Shown here: piece after piece, positions 1 to 7,291 of the stretch
Position numbering within the stretch: position 1 is the stretch's first letter
Layout: every line of letters starts with the position of its first letter
Source: Candidatus Cardinium sp. cBcalN2
GTDB lineage: Bacteria > Bacteroidota > Bacteroidia > Cytophagales > Amoebophilaceae
Length of the DNA stretch: 14,029 bases
Reading direction: 5' to 3'
NCBI RefSeq assembly: GCF_022810445.1
Contig: NZ_JAACGD010000009.1
Location: forward strand, 1-14,029
Translations under genes and position numbers: made by a program
The notes under the pieces: model-generated
The model's database searches: none
What the model was told of the DNA's origin: nothing
What the model saw: only the letters and a program-made list of their open reading frames with translations

Positions 1-138
1 AGAAAAACAGTTTTGTGTGAAGCCCGCACAGCGGGCGAGTTCTGTTTTTCCAGCTCTAATAAATGATTGCCTAAACTTTTTACAGAGGGCTTGATTTTTA
101 TCCCCCTTTTTGATCAAGCAAAAAGGGGGATAAAAATC
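1..138 (-). repeat. Structured intergenic repeat, copy R1 (inverted, cut by the window edge)
   Basis: Read on the minus strand this matches the copies at 8813-9020 and 13753-14029. Two structures are visible. A perfect 19-bp inverted repeat (93-111 with 120-138) encloses the 8-nt loop GATCAAGC, which is GCTTGATC on the minus strand. A second nested hairpin pairs GAAAAACAG (2-10) with CTGTTTTTC (42-50) around the GC stem GCCCGC-ACA-GCGGGC (22-36). Between them is the conserved stretch TCAAGCCCTCTGTAAAAAG (minus strand). The outer arm lies beyond the left edge. It may be a non-autonomous mobile element, a transcription terminator or a structured RNA; the sequence does not decide which. Confidence 0.8.
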
Positions 139-344
139 CTTTTTTACCAAAGTCGGTAACCAATATAAATTTTTAAAAACTTGTTTTTATTTTAAATTAT
201 TTATATAATCAAAAATTTGTTATAAAACAAATAGTAAGTAAATATAACTTGACCAAGCACCAAATCATTAACCATATGATGGTATAGGAGCGTAAAAATT
301 TAAAACTGATTAAATGATATACAACACTAAAACAATACAAAGAT
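139..344. other. AT-rich gene-free leader of the ankyrin gene
   Basis: About 200 bp with no reading frame worth calling. It holds short inverted repeats: TTACC/GGTAA around AAAGTC (144-159), ATTTGTT/AACAAAT around ATAA (215-232) and ACCAT/ATGGT around ATG (271-283). TTGTTT (181-186) and TATAAT (204-209) lie 17 bp apart, which resembles a classical sigma-70 promoter, but in DNA this AT-rich the match could be chance and no Bacteroidota TAnnTTTG box is seen. The promoter of the ankyrin gene therefore remains unplaced. Confidence 0.4.
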
Positions 345-1379
345 ATGAAACAGCTTTATTTGCCGCTCCATGGTTTTAGATCAATGCTAATTTTGTTTTC
401 ATTATTGCTAGAAATAGGATGCTTAAAGCATTCCAATAAACTATTTGCAATAAGTAAGCACCTGACTGATAAAGGTATAGATGTTACACCAACACCGCTT
501 TATACGACTATAAAGTATTTTAATCAAGAGGTATTTTATAGGGCTGTAAGGTATTTTCATCAAGATGTAGTTGAAGGAAATCTTAGGGAGGTACAAAATT
601 GGTTCAAGTATAGTGATCTTTTCCATGATCAGTATAAAAAAATGTTTTTGAATTCAATATTAGATGCCAAAACAGCACTTTGTAAAGCTATAAAACGAGG
701 TAATGAAAAAATGCTTCGAGGCTTAAGCAAACACTCAGCCATTGACATTAACAAAACAAGTAAAAAGGCAACCTCACTTATCTTAGCCCTTAAAGATAAA
801 AATGCTAAAAAAGCTGAAGCAATGGCTCGGATTTTATTAATTAGGTCTTTCAGTAAAGGGCTAAACGTTACTGCTAGTGATCCAAATACTGGCAATACCC
901 CTTTGCATATGGCCATACGAAAGGGTTATAAAGATTTAGCTGTCTTATTGATGCAACAGCCTAAAATTCCTTTAAATGAGAAAAATAACAGAGGCAATAC
1001 CCCTTTGCATATGGCCATACGAAAGGGTTATAAAGATTTAGCTGTTCTATTGATGCAACAGCCTAAAATTCTTTTAAATGAGAAAAATAACAGGGGGAAT
1101 ACCTCTTTGCATATAGCCATATGCAGGGGTTATAAAGACTTAGCTGTTCTATTAATGCAACAGCCTAAAATTCTTTTAAATGAAAAAAATAACAGGGGGA
1201 ATACCCCTTTGCATATGGCCATACGAAGGGGTTATAAAGATTTAGCTGCTTTATTCATGAAACAAGGTAAATATCAATTGAGAACTGTCGTAAAGCTTAC
1301 TTACCAAAAGCAAGAACCTGCCCAGTCCGTTGCAATAAAGCGTGAAGATGTAGTACACAAAGCTGATACCATGCCCTAA
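345..1379 (+). CDS. Ankyrin-repeat protein with a possible lipoprotein leader
   Basis: A 344-residue protein. The N-terminus has a charged start, a hydrophobic run (about 14-22) and Cys26 in the context LEIGC. This resembles a lipoprotein signal, but the -3 residue is Glu, so lipidation is uncertain. Residues 55-180 contain degenerate ankyrin-like helices (TSLILALKDKNAKKAEAMAR). From residue 183 four clear ankyrin units follow, 34 residues each, with the core NTPLHMAIRKGYKDLAVLLM; the last is divergent and runs into a polar tail. Ankyrin repeats form protein-binding surfaces and are abundant in intracellular symbionts, where many are host-directed; that role here is inference. The start has no Shine-Dalgarno sequence, as is usual in Bacteroidota. 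Met14 (384) is an alternative start but would lose the charged n-region. The binding partner is unknown. Confidence 0.85.
   Translation: MKQLYLPLHGFRSMLILFSLLLEIGCLKHSNKLFAISKHLTDKGIDVTPTPLYTTIKYFNQEVFYRAVRYFHQDVVEGNLREVQNWFKYSDLFHDQYKKMFLNSILDAKTALCKAIKRGNEKMLRGLSKHSAIDINKTSKKATSLILALKDKNAKKAEAMARILLIRSFSKGLNVTASDPNTGNTPLHMAIRKGYKDLAVLLMQQPKIPLNEKNNRGNTPLHMAIRKGYKDLAVLLMQQPKILLNEKNNRGNTSLHIAICRGYKDLAVLLMQQPKILLNEKNNRGNTPLHMAIRRGYKDLAALFMKQGKYQLRTVVKLTYQKQEPAQSVAIKREDVVHKADTMP
891..1266 (+). repeat. 102-bp tandem repeat encoding ankyrin units
   Basis: Units begin at 891, 993, 1095 and 1197, exactly 102 bp (34 codons) apart; the fourth loses similarity near 1266. Units 1 and 2 differ at only four of 102 bases by my count, two of them synonymous changes in adjacent Val-Leu codons. 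Such closeness suggests recent duplication or ongoing homogenisation. Unit 3 carries more substitutions (for example ATATGCAGG in place of ATACGAAAG). Slippage or recombination here would add or remove whole ankyrin units without breaking the frame. Confidence 0.93.
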
Positions 1380-1387
1380 TGAATGGG

Positions 1388-1419
1388 TTTGATATCAATC
1401 GTCTACTTTATTACCTTGG
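1388..1419 (+). promoter_or_regulatory. Possible Bacteroidota-type promoter for mtaB
   Basis: TTTG (1388-1391) lies 20 bp upstream of TACCTTGG (1412-1419), one base away from the Bacteroidota -7 consensus TAnnTTTG, with an acceptable -33 spacing. The predicted start of transcription would leave a leader of roughly 100 nt before the ATG at 1524. The match is imperfect. Confidence 0.3.
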
Positions 1420-1523
1420 TTATTGCTTTGGGATTAGGAAAAGCCAGTTTACCAGATCTGCTTATACTTGCCTACCGTTTTTTAAGCAAACTTTGCTAAA
1501 TTGCAGCCTAAAGCTTTAAAAAA

Positions 1524-2864
1524 ATGAAAAAAGTTGCTTTCCATACTTTAGGCTGTAAATTAAATTTTTCTGAAACCTCTGCAATTGGTCGATTATTTAC
1601 AGAAGCGGGATTTGTTAGCGTAACATTGGCACAACGTCCTCATGTGTTTGTCCTAAACACTTGTTCCGTAACAGAAAATGCAGACCATAAGTGTGCCAAA
1701 ATTGTTAGAGAAGCCTTAAAAATGGTACCAGAGGCCTTTGTAATCGTGATAGGTTGCTATGCACAACTTAAACCAGAAGAGATTGCTGCCATACCAGGTG
1801 TGGATGCCATATTCGGCACACATGAAAAATTCAAGCTGCTGGACTGGATTACTGATTGGCATAAAAAAAAATTGGACGAATCGGCAACCATACAGGTTAC
1901 TTCTATTAAAGAAAAGCTAACCTTCTCCCCTTCCTACTCTATAGGCGATCGCACCAGAACTTTTCTAAAAGTCCAAGATGGTTGTAGCTATGCATGCTCT
2001 TTTTGTACTATACCACTGGCCAGAGGCCCTAGCAGAAGCGCTACCATTCCAGAAGTAGTGGCGCAAGCCCGGACCATCGCTCATAAAAAAGTCAAGGAAA
2101 TTGTGTTGACTGGCGTCAACCTAGGTGATTTTGGTATGGTTGATAACAAACGGCAAACCAGTTTTTTTGAACTTATTCAAGCTTTAGATAAAGTAGAAGG
2201 GATAGAGCGTTTTCGCATTTCCTCTATTGAACCCAACTTACTCCGTGGCGAGATTATAGATTTTGTTGCCAAATCTAAACGCTTTGTACCTCACTTTCAT
2301 ATTCCTTTACAATCTGGTAGCGATAAGATTTTAAAATTAATGCGCCGCCGATATTTAACCGCACTCTATCAAGAACGTGTAACAAAGATAAAGGAACAAA
2401 TGCCCTCTTGTTGCATAGGGGTAGATGTATTGGTTGGCTTTCCAGGTGAAACAGAAGAAGATTTTTTAGAAACCTATCATTTTTTAAATGAACTAGCTAT
2501 TGCCTATATACATGTTTTTCCTTATTCAGAAAGAGACCATACAAAAGCGGCTAGTATGCCTGGTGTAGTACCTCAAAAAGAACGTGTCAGACGTGCTAGA
2601 ATGCTACGCATACTCTCAGAAAAAAAATTGACCTATTTTTACAACCAACATTTAGGTCAGACGGCTACCGTTTTATTTGAATATGGAACAGATGATAAGG
2701 TTATGGAAGGTTTTACAGAAAATTACATTCGTGTACAGCTCCCCTATCAACCAGCATTAGCGAATAGACTTTGTAAGGTCTTACTCAAGGAACTCAATGC
2801 AGAAGGGGTGGTTATTCCAGAGCTATTACAGGACGTATCTGTTCAAGCAATGGCGTCAACTTAA
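1524..2864 (+). CDS. mtaB: tRNA (N6-threonylcarbamoyladenosine-37) methylthiotransferase MtaB
   Basis: A radical-SAM methylthiotransferase of 446 residues, the usual size. MtaB converts t6A at position 37 of tRNAs reading ANN codons to ms2t6A. The N-terminal cluster-binding domain has Cys11 (TLGCKLN), Cys47 (NTCSVTEN) and Cys78 (GCYAQ). The radical-SAM motif CxxxCxxC is Cys154-Cys158-Cys161 (DGCSYACSFC), followed by a TIM-barrel core (VGFPGETEEDF) and a TRAM-like C-terminal domain. GCKLN rather than a MiaB-type GCQMN favours MtaB over MiaB or RimO. The start ATG follows an A-rich stretch without a Shine-Dalgarno sequence. The final eight sense codons (SVQAMAST) and the stop lie inside a dispersed repeat motif also present near 10829, 10906 and 13768, so the very C-terminus is probably repeat-derived. 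Confidence 0.93.
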   Translation: MKKVAFHTLGCKLNFSETSAIGRLFTEAGFVSVTLAQRPHVFVLNTCSVTENADHKCAKIVREALKMVPEAFVIVIGCYAQLKPEEIAAIPGVDAIFGTHEKFKLLDWITDWHKKKLDESATIQVTSIKEKLTFSPSYSIGDRTRTFLKVQDGCSYACSFCTIPLARGPSRSATIPEVVAQARTIAHKKVKEIVLTGVNLGDFGMVDNKRQTSFFELIQALDKVEGIERFRISSIEPNLLRGEIIDFVAKSKRFVPHFHIPLQSGSDKILKLMRRRYLTALYQERVTKIKEQMPSCCIGVDVLVGFPGETEEDFLETYHFLNELAIAYIHVFPYSERDHTKAASMPGVVPQKERVRRARMLRILSEKKLTYFYNQHLGQTATVLFEYGTDDKVMEGFTENYIRVQLPYQPALANRLCKVLLKELNAEGVVIPELLQDVSVQAMAST

Positions 2865-2866
2865 GG
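2835..2866 (+). repeat. GCGTCAACTTAA end motif, copy A, overlapping the mtaB stop
   Basis: The segment GTATCTGTTCAAGCAATGG, continuing into CGTCAACTTAAGG, matches the start of the repeat at 13753 and, inverted, 10813-10840. The core ATGGCGTCAACTTAA (2850-2864) contains the mtaB stop codon. It looks like one end of a mobile or repeat element. Its partner end is not identified. Confidence 0.7.
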
Positions 2867-2972
2867 AAAATCTATTTTACTGCGGCTGTGATACACCTTT
2901 AGCATGGCCTCTGGCTACCAGCCTTCTATCAAGGAATTGTATTTATTCACGACATTGGTAAAACAAGCGCCG

Positions 2973-3140
2973 AGTAAAAAGTTGCTGGAATCACCCCTTA
3001 GAGCTGGAAAAACAGAGCTTGCCCGCTACGCGGGCTGCTAACAGGCTGTTTTTCTATTTCAGCTGTAAGGGGTGCTTTTTAGTCGTAACTATTTTACAAG
3101 GGGCGTTTTTGCTTTTTCTACGTAGCTTTGCCACTGCGCT
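2973..3140 (+). repeat. Structured intergenic repeat, copy R2
   Basis: This matches 13870-14026 nearly throughout. It runs from AGTAAAAAGTTGCTG through the nested hairpin and on through GTAACTATTTTACAAGGGGC to TTTGCCACTGCGCT. It lacks the first hairpin (loop GCTTGATC) seen in R1, R3 and R5, having unrelated DNA there, but an end motif (2835-2866) still lies at the expected side. Copies R2 and R5 are the most alike of the set. Confidence 0.85.
2992..3074. terminator. Nested hairpin in R2, possible bidirectional terminator
   Basis: The outer arms CACCCCTTAGAGCT and AGCTGTAAGGGGTG pair over 14 bp with one mismatch. Inside are GAAAAACAG with CTGTTTTTC, and the GC stem GCCCGC-TAC-GCGGGC (3021-3035). 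An A-run on the left arm and a T-run on the right put a T-run after the GC stem on both strands. It sits between two convergent genes, which is where a bidirectional terminator would act. The T-run is some 10 nt from the GC stem, so it is not a textbook intrinsic terminator. Confidence 0.45.
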
Positions 3141-3174
3141 TAACGGCTACAAAAATACAGGTTACTATAATTAT

Positions 3175-4395
3175 TTATTCTTGGTTAAGAGAAGATTGTT
3201 GAGAACTTGTTATAATGTTTAATTCCTGAGTGCAATTACAGTTTTTGGCTATTGCATTGATCAAATTGATTGTCTGTTGCTTTTGTTTGAACTTAAACGA
3301 GGCTATAGACCTATTATTGATCATCTCTGCCACAATTTTAATTAGTGGGATAAGAAGTTTTTGAGAAGAGAGCGCATGTTTTATGGCTAGATTGAACGCT
3401 TTTTCAGGATCTGGATTCAAAACTAATTGTATACGAGATACCTTACGCGTTAACTCTACTGCTTGTTGAAAAGCGGTATTAATATTTGCGCCATAGCCTA
3501 TTAAACTATGAACCATGCGATCAGCTATTTCTTGGAGATGGTTAGCTACCGCATAAGTTATTGGACAGTGACCAGAATCAGCTATTTGATCGACTGGATA
3601 TGAGCTTTTATAATCATGGCTATCGATATCGCTTAGCTCATCTAATACTCCTGCTACTTCTTCGAACAAACCTCGTTCAGCATCATCTAATACTTCATCT
3701 ACCATGGCTGGATCACCACTATCTATTGCGTAAAATATTATGTTTTTGTCAGCGTTGTCCACGGCACTATAATCTATCATGAAAGTACCTTTAAAAGAAA
3801 GCAATAATAATTTGTTTCCAGAACGGGCTATTTTCATAGAAAAATTTGCTCCATCTTTATCTTGTTTATTGTAATCAATTATATTTTCATCACATTCTCC
3901 TAATGCATATATTATTTCTTCTACATGATTATAATCATAACTTTTTTCTTTTTCTGGAATTTCGAGTAATAATGTAATTACTTGATCAGGAATTATTTGC
4001 ATATCATCAGCAATATTCTGACCTGAAGATTTTCTTAAGCATAAAGGATGAATCGTACACAAAGCGCTTAGTAATTTTACCTTTTGTACATCTTTGATAT
4101 TTGCTTGCAATATGCTGATAAGCACTCTACGATATGAATATGTGTGTTGTTCTGAACTACCTTCTGGTTGAAGCCTTTGTTTTTTAAAAAAATCTACAAT
4201 TTGACCATATGGTAATTGCAACAGGGTTCTAAGGTTTATATAAGGATCTTTGTTATCTGATATACTTGAAATAGGATTCATCATACCATGCCTAAGGCTT
4301 CGAGTGCAACTGGATATAACCATAGCACTGAGTGAAAAGAGGAGGCATATACTACTATTAGACCTCGATTTTATCGATTGTAAATGAGCTAGCAT
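3175..4395 (-). CDS. Putative lipoprotein with degenerate ankyrin-like repeats
   Basis: A 406-residue protein without a confident family. Residues 9-29 form a signal peptide (Lys9 and Arg11, then a hydrophobic run), and VISSC places a lipobox cysteine at Cys30, so membrane anchoring is likely. Three stretches look like worn ankyrin units: about 174-206 (NKQDKDGANFSMKIARSG), 207-240 (VDNADKNIIFYAIDSGD) and 266-305 (ADSGHCPITYAVANH, then LIGYGANI). The remainder is predicted helical, with a polar Gln/Ser-rich tail. It converges on mtaB across repeat R2, whose edge is about 35 bp past its stop. The chosen start gives a proper charged n-region. No Bacteroidota promoter box is visible in the 105 bp upstream. 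It could be a host-interaction protein like the ankyrin gene at 345; this rests on type and localisation only. Confidence 0.75.
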   Translation of the reverse strand: MLAHLQSIKSRSNSSICLLFSLSAMVISSCTRSLRHGMMNPISSISDNKDPYINLRTLLQLPYGQIVDFFKKQRLQPEGSSEQHTYSYRRVLISILQANIKDVQKVKLLSALCTIHPLCLRKSSGQNIADDMQIIPDQVITLLLEIPEKEKSYDYNHVEEIIYALGECDENIIDYNKQDKDGANFSMKIARSGNKLLLLSFKGTFMIDYSAVDNADKNIIFYAIDSGDPAMVDEVLDDAERGLFEEVAGVLDELSDIDSHDYKSSYPVDQIADSGHCPITYAVANHLQEIADRMVHSLIGYGANINTAFQQAVELTRKVSRIQLVLNPDPEKAFNLAIKHALSSQKLLIPLIKIVAEMINNRSIASFKFKQKQQTINLINAIAKNCNCTQELNIITSSQQSSLNQE

Positions 4396-4500
4396 ATCTC
4401 TAAGTTATGTTAACGTTAGTTGAAATACTTTCTGCAAGTTTTTATAACTTAAATGCTGATTATAATCTATAATTAAAATTTTACATACACAAGCGTTAGG

Positions 4501-5139
4501 TTATATCCTGTAGGCATGTACCAAATATTTCTCTTTAAAAAAAGCCTCTTTAAAGAAGCTATCTAAGGGATACAGATCCATAGATAGCGGCAAGCTTTCT
4601 GTTGGCTTTCCCTTCAGATAGAGTATACCATTAGGCAGCCTATTTTTTTGCTCCTGAGAGAGTTTATCTTTTACCCAGTTATAGAACAGCTTGAGATTGG
4701 TCACCCCCCTACCCACTATAAAATCATAGGTTTCTGCTAACGCTTCCCCTCTTACACAGGAAACCTTAATATTTGTTAACCCAAGAGTGGTAATAATGGC
4801 TTCTACTGCTTTTATTTTTTTTGCGGTAGCATCGACTAAATGAAACTCCACTTCTGGAAACATAATCGCCAAGGGAATACCCGGAAATCCCCCTCCTGTG
4901 CCAAAATCTAAAATCTTAGTATGGGCGCAAAAAGTCGTCGCTTTAGCAATCGCTAATGAATGCAAGACATGATGGAGATACAAATGATCGATATCTTTAC
5001 GAGATATAAGATTTATCTTTGCATTCCAAGAGGCATAAATAGCATGTAAACGGTTAAAAAGTGCTATTTGAGTAGATGAAAGGTCCGTAAAATAATCAAA
5101 TACAATAGCAGCTGTATGCAAACTTTTTTGTTGATCCAT
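4501..5139 (-). CDS. rsmG: 16S rRNA (guanine527-N7)-methyltransferase RsmG
   Basis: RsmG (GidB) uses S-adenosylmethionine to methylate N7 of G527 in 16S rRNA. At 212 residues it has the family's usual length. The N-terminal helical part contains the typical WNAKINLISRKD (38-49). The SAM-binding motif ILDFGTGGGFPGIPLA is at 76-91, followed by an acidic residue at the end of strand 2 (LVDAT, Asp103) and the GRGV segment (143-146), which corresponds to the (S/G)RAV of relatives. Loss of this gene is known to give low-level streptomycin resistance in other bacteria. It lies 187 bp downstream of hslV on the same strand, so it may be read from the pdhC promoter or its own; neither is resolved. No mnmG (gidA) neighbour is present, unlike the classical gidA-gidB pairing. 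Confidence 0.95.
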   Translation of the reverse strand: MDQQKSLHTAAIVFDYFTDLSSTQIALFNRLHAIYASWNAKINLISRKDIDHLYLHHVLHSLAIAKATTFCAHTKILDFGTGGGFPGIPLAIMFPEVEFHLVDATAKKIKAVEAIITTLGLTNIKVSCVRGEALAETYDFIVGRGVTNLKLFYNWVKDKLSQEQKNRLPNGILYLKGKPTESLPLSMDLYPLDSFFKEAFFKEKYLVHAYRI

Positions 5140-5326
5140 TCTTTGTAAGCTTATAAGGTCAGCCTATTTTTTATAGATTATCCACATCTTACAACAGACT
5201 GCTGGCAAAAATTTTTTGTAACGAGCCATTTTTAGGAGAAACATAAGTAAATCACAGCAAAATACTAAATGTATTGGAGTAACATAGACAAAGCTCAACA
5301 CCAAAATAGCGATTAGAAGTAAGGTT

Positions 5327-5872
5327 TTACAAGAGGTCTAATGCTTCAAAGACAAAATTATGGTTGGTATAGATACAGATATCAGCTGTTATGGTTAAGC
5401 TTTCTTGGACCATCTGCATAGCGGTTAAATGAGGCGCATGCTTGATCAGAGCCATGGCAGCAGATTGGGCATACATACTTCCTGATCCAATAGCTGCTAA
5501 GGGATAATCTGGTTCTAAAACATCACCGGCTCCGGTAAGCATTAATAATCCTTCTCGACTGGCCACTACTAGCATAGCTTCTAACCGTTTCAGGATACGA
5601 TCTGTACGCCAATCTTTGGCCAATTCAATGGCAGATCGTTTCATATTACCATGATAGCTTTGGAGTTTTTCTTCAAATCGTTCTAATAAGGTAAAAGCAT
5701 CAGCCGTAGAACCTGCAAAACCAGCTAATATGTTACCCCCAAAAAGCTTTCTTACCTTTTTAACATTACTTTTGGCAACGGTATGGCCAAATGTAGCTTG
5801 GCCATCTGCACCAATAACTACTGATCCATTATGAATAATCGCTAAAACAGTGGTGGATTTTATTAGGGTCAT
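5327..5872 (-). CDS. hslV: ATP-dependent protease peptidase subunit HslV (ClpQ)
   Basis: HslV forms a double-hexamer threonine peptidase that degrades substrates unfolded by the HslU ATPase. The 181 residues match the family length. The catalytic N-terminal threonine should be Thr7 (KSTTVLAI), exposed by removing a six-residue propeptide MTLIKS; this aligns with TTIVSVR of the E. coli enzyme. IGADGQATFGHT (20-31) and NVKKVRKLFGGNILAGFAG (36-54) are the conserved core with the active-site lysine region, and GSGSMYAQSAA is the usual C-terminal-half motif. The gene starts 31 bp after pdhC ends on the same strand, so cotranscription is likely. hslU is not in this window; in many bacteria it follows hslV directly. 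Confidence 0.95.
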   Translation of the reverse strand: MTLIKSTTVLAIIHNGSVVIGADGQATFGHTVAKSNVKKVRKLFGGNILAGFAGSTADAFTLLERFEEKLQSYHGNMKRSAIELAKDWRTDRILKRLEAMLVVASREGLLMLTGAGDVLEPDYPLAAIGSGSMYAQSAAMALIKHAPHLTAMQMVQESLTITADICIYTNHNFVFEALDLL

Positions 5873-5903
5873 AAGGTGTTACGATAGGTTAGATGGATAC
5901 GTT

Positions 5904-7148
5904 TTATAACAAAAGACTCAAAGGCTCTTCCAACATTTTTTTTAAGGTGGATAAAAATAAGGCACCTACCGCACCATCTACGACACGATGGTCACATGAT
6001 AAGGTAAGCTGTAGTCTATCTGCAATAACAATTTGATTATCTTGAACAATAGGTAGTTGTTGAAGGGCACCAACAGCTAGAATACAAGCCGCTGGTGGGT
6101 TAATAATAGCGGTAAAGGATTCGATACCGAACATGCCTAAATTAGAAATGGTAAAAGTAGCACCTGTATAATCTTGGGCTGTTAGTTTTTTTCGTTGCGC
6201 CTGCTCATGTAGCATTTTGAACTCTTTACTGATGGCTACAAGTGGTTTTCTATCTACAAAACGGACAACAGGAACAACCAAACCATCTTCAACGGCTACG
6301 GCTACGCCTATATGGACGTCTCGGTAGCTTCTAATCTTATCATTTAACCAGGAAGAATTTATTTTTGGATGCTCGGTAAGCGCCAAAGCAGCGGCCTTAA
6401 TGATGAGATCATTGATAGAAATTTTTGCCGATGCATGTTGGTTCAGCTCTGCACGGAAGGCAACGATTTTAGTCATATTGATGCTAACCGTTAAATAAAA
6501 ATGAGGAATATGCATTTTACTCTCTGTGAGCACTTGTGCTATGGTCTGGCGCATAGCAGAAATCGGCAGGTCTTGATGAGATGATTGGGATAAGGCGGTA
6601 TTGATCAAAGCTGGGTCTAATCTACCCGGAATAAAATGGATTACATCTTTCTTAACAACCCGTCCTGCCTCACCAGAGCCTTCAATTTGTCTAATATCAT
6701 ACCCTTTTTCTTGTGCTATTTTTTTAGCCAAAGGGGAAGCCAAAACCCTGTCTAAAGAGAGACTAGACTGCGTATCAGTGGCAGGAGTTGCTGGTTGGTT
6801 AACCCTAGCGGGCGGCTGAACAGATAGGGGATCTAGATCCTTGGCCATAGGGGCAACCTTATCATTAGTAGCAGCATTAGTAGCGGCAAGCAAGGCAGTA
6901 ATATCCTCCCCAGGCGCTCCTATAATAGCAATAATATCATTGATTTGTGCTGCTGATTGTTCTGCTACACCTATATAGAGCAGCGTACCTTCCTCGAAAG
7001 CTTCTAACTCCATAGTAGCTTTATCAGTATCTATTTCAGCAAGTATATCACCGGCCACTACCCTATCGCCAACCTGCTTTATCCAGCGGCTTATGATACC
7101 ATGCTGCATGGTATCACTCATTTTAGGCATCCTAATGAACTCTGCCAT
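5904..7148 (-). CDS. pdhC: Pyruvate dehydrogenase E2, dihydrolipoamide acetyltransferase
   Basis: This is the core subunit of the pyruvate dehydrogenase complex, moving the acetyl group from lipoamide to CoA. The domains are in order over 414 residues: one lipoyl domain (about 1-78) with the lipoylated Lys43 in DTDKATME; a flexible Ala/Thr/Pro-rich linker; a peripheral-subunit-binding domain (about 132-170, ASPLAKKIAQEKG ... GSGEAGRVVKKDV); and the catalytic domain ending in DHRVVDG with His387 and Asp391. MPKMSDTMQ and TFTISNLGMFGIESFTAIIN resemble the mitochondrial-type PDH E2 more than the oxoglutarate or branched-chain E2 enzymes. E1 and E3 genes are not in the window. It is the first gene of a same-strand run with hslV and rsmG. 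In energy-limited symbionts pyruvate oxidation can be a main source of acetyl-CoA; its importance here is inferred. Confidence 0.94.
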   Translation of the reverse strand: MAEFIRMPKMSDTMQHGIISRWIKQVGDRVVAGDILAEIDTDKATMELEAFEEGTLLYIGVAEQSAAQINDIIAIIGAPGEDITALLAATNAATNDKVAPMAKDLDPLSVQPPARVNQPATPATDTQSSLSLDRVLASPLAKKIAQEKGYDIRQIEGSGEAGRVVKKDVIHFIPGRLDPALINTALSQSSHQDLPISAMRQTIAQVLTESKMHIPHFYLTVSINMTKIVAFRAELNQHASAKISINDLIIKAAALALTEHPKINSSWLNDKIRSYRDVHIGVAVAVEDGLVVPVVRFVDRKPLVAISKEFKMLHEQAQRKKLTAQDYTGATFTISNLGMFGIESFTAIINPPAACILAVGALQQLPIVQDNQIVIADRLQLTLSCDHRVVDGAVGALFLSTLKKMLEEPLSLLL

Positions 7149-7291
7149 ATGGTTTAATATAACGAATTAAAAAGCATTTCATACTAGCTTGAATAGTTAA
7201 TATTTAGCTGATCAGATGCATATTGCTTAACTTTAAATAAAGTTACATATAATTTAGCAACTATAATGGTTAAGCCTCTAACTTTAACGCC
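7149..7291. promoter_or_regulatory. Divergent promoter region between pdhC and tilS
   Basis: These 143 bp separate two divergent start codons and must hold both promoters. A perfect 7-bp inverted repeat AACTTTA-AA-TAAAGTT (7229-7244) lies in the middle and might be an operator. TAACTTTA (7228-7235) is one base off the Bacteroidota -7 box on the tilS strand but lacks a TTG at the right distance. TATAAT (7248-7253) is preceded by TTGCTT (7223-7228) with a 19-bp gap. None is strong enough to choose. Confidence 0.35.

Larger units (their letters stand above)
2865..3174. other. Convergent intergenic region between mtaB and the lipoprotein gene
   Basis: 310 bp with no supported gene. The right part (2973-3140) is repeat copy R2. 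The left part (2867-2972) is unlike the corresponding segment of the other copies and contains a small palindrome (CTGGCTACCAG, 2911-2921). A 45-codon frame from ATG 2904 to TAA 3041 exists but ends inside the hairpin and is not called as a gene. Confidence 0.6.

Noticed and set aside
629..916. 95-codon minus-strand frame opposite the ankyrin gene
   Set aside because: It is an antisense shadow of a well-supported gene with recognisable repeats.
891..1266. Ankyrin tandem repeat as a non-coding satellite
   Set aside because: The period is an exact multiple of three and the translated units match the ankyrin consensus, so the repeat is explained by the protein.
3019..3222. 67-codon plus-strand frame
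   Set aside because: It runs through the nested hairpin and right flank of repeat R2 and into the end of the minus-strand lipoprotein gene; its hydrophobic residues come from the T-runs.
3561..3782. 73-codon plus-strand frame opposite the lipoprotein gene
   Set aside because: Antisense to a longer frame that has a signal peptide; no domain is visible.
6601..6819. 72-codon plus-strand frame inside pdhC
   Set aside because: Antisense to the linker and subunit-binding domain of an unmistakable E2 gene.
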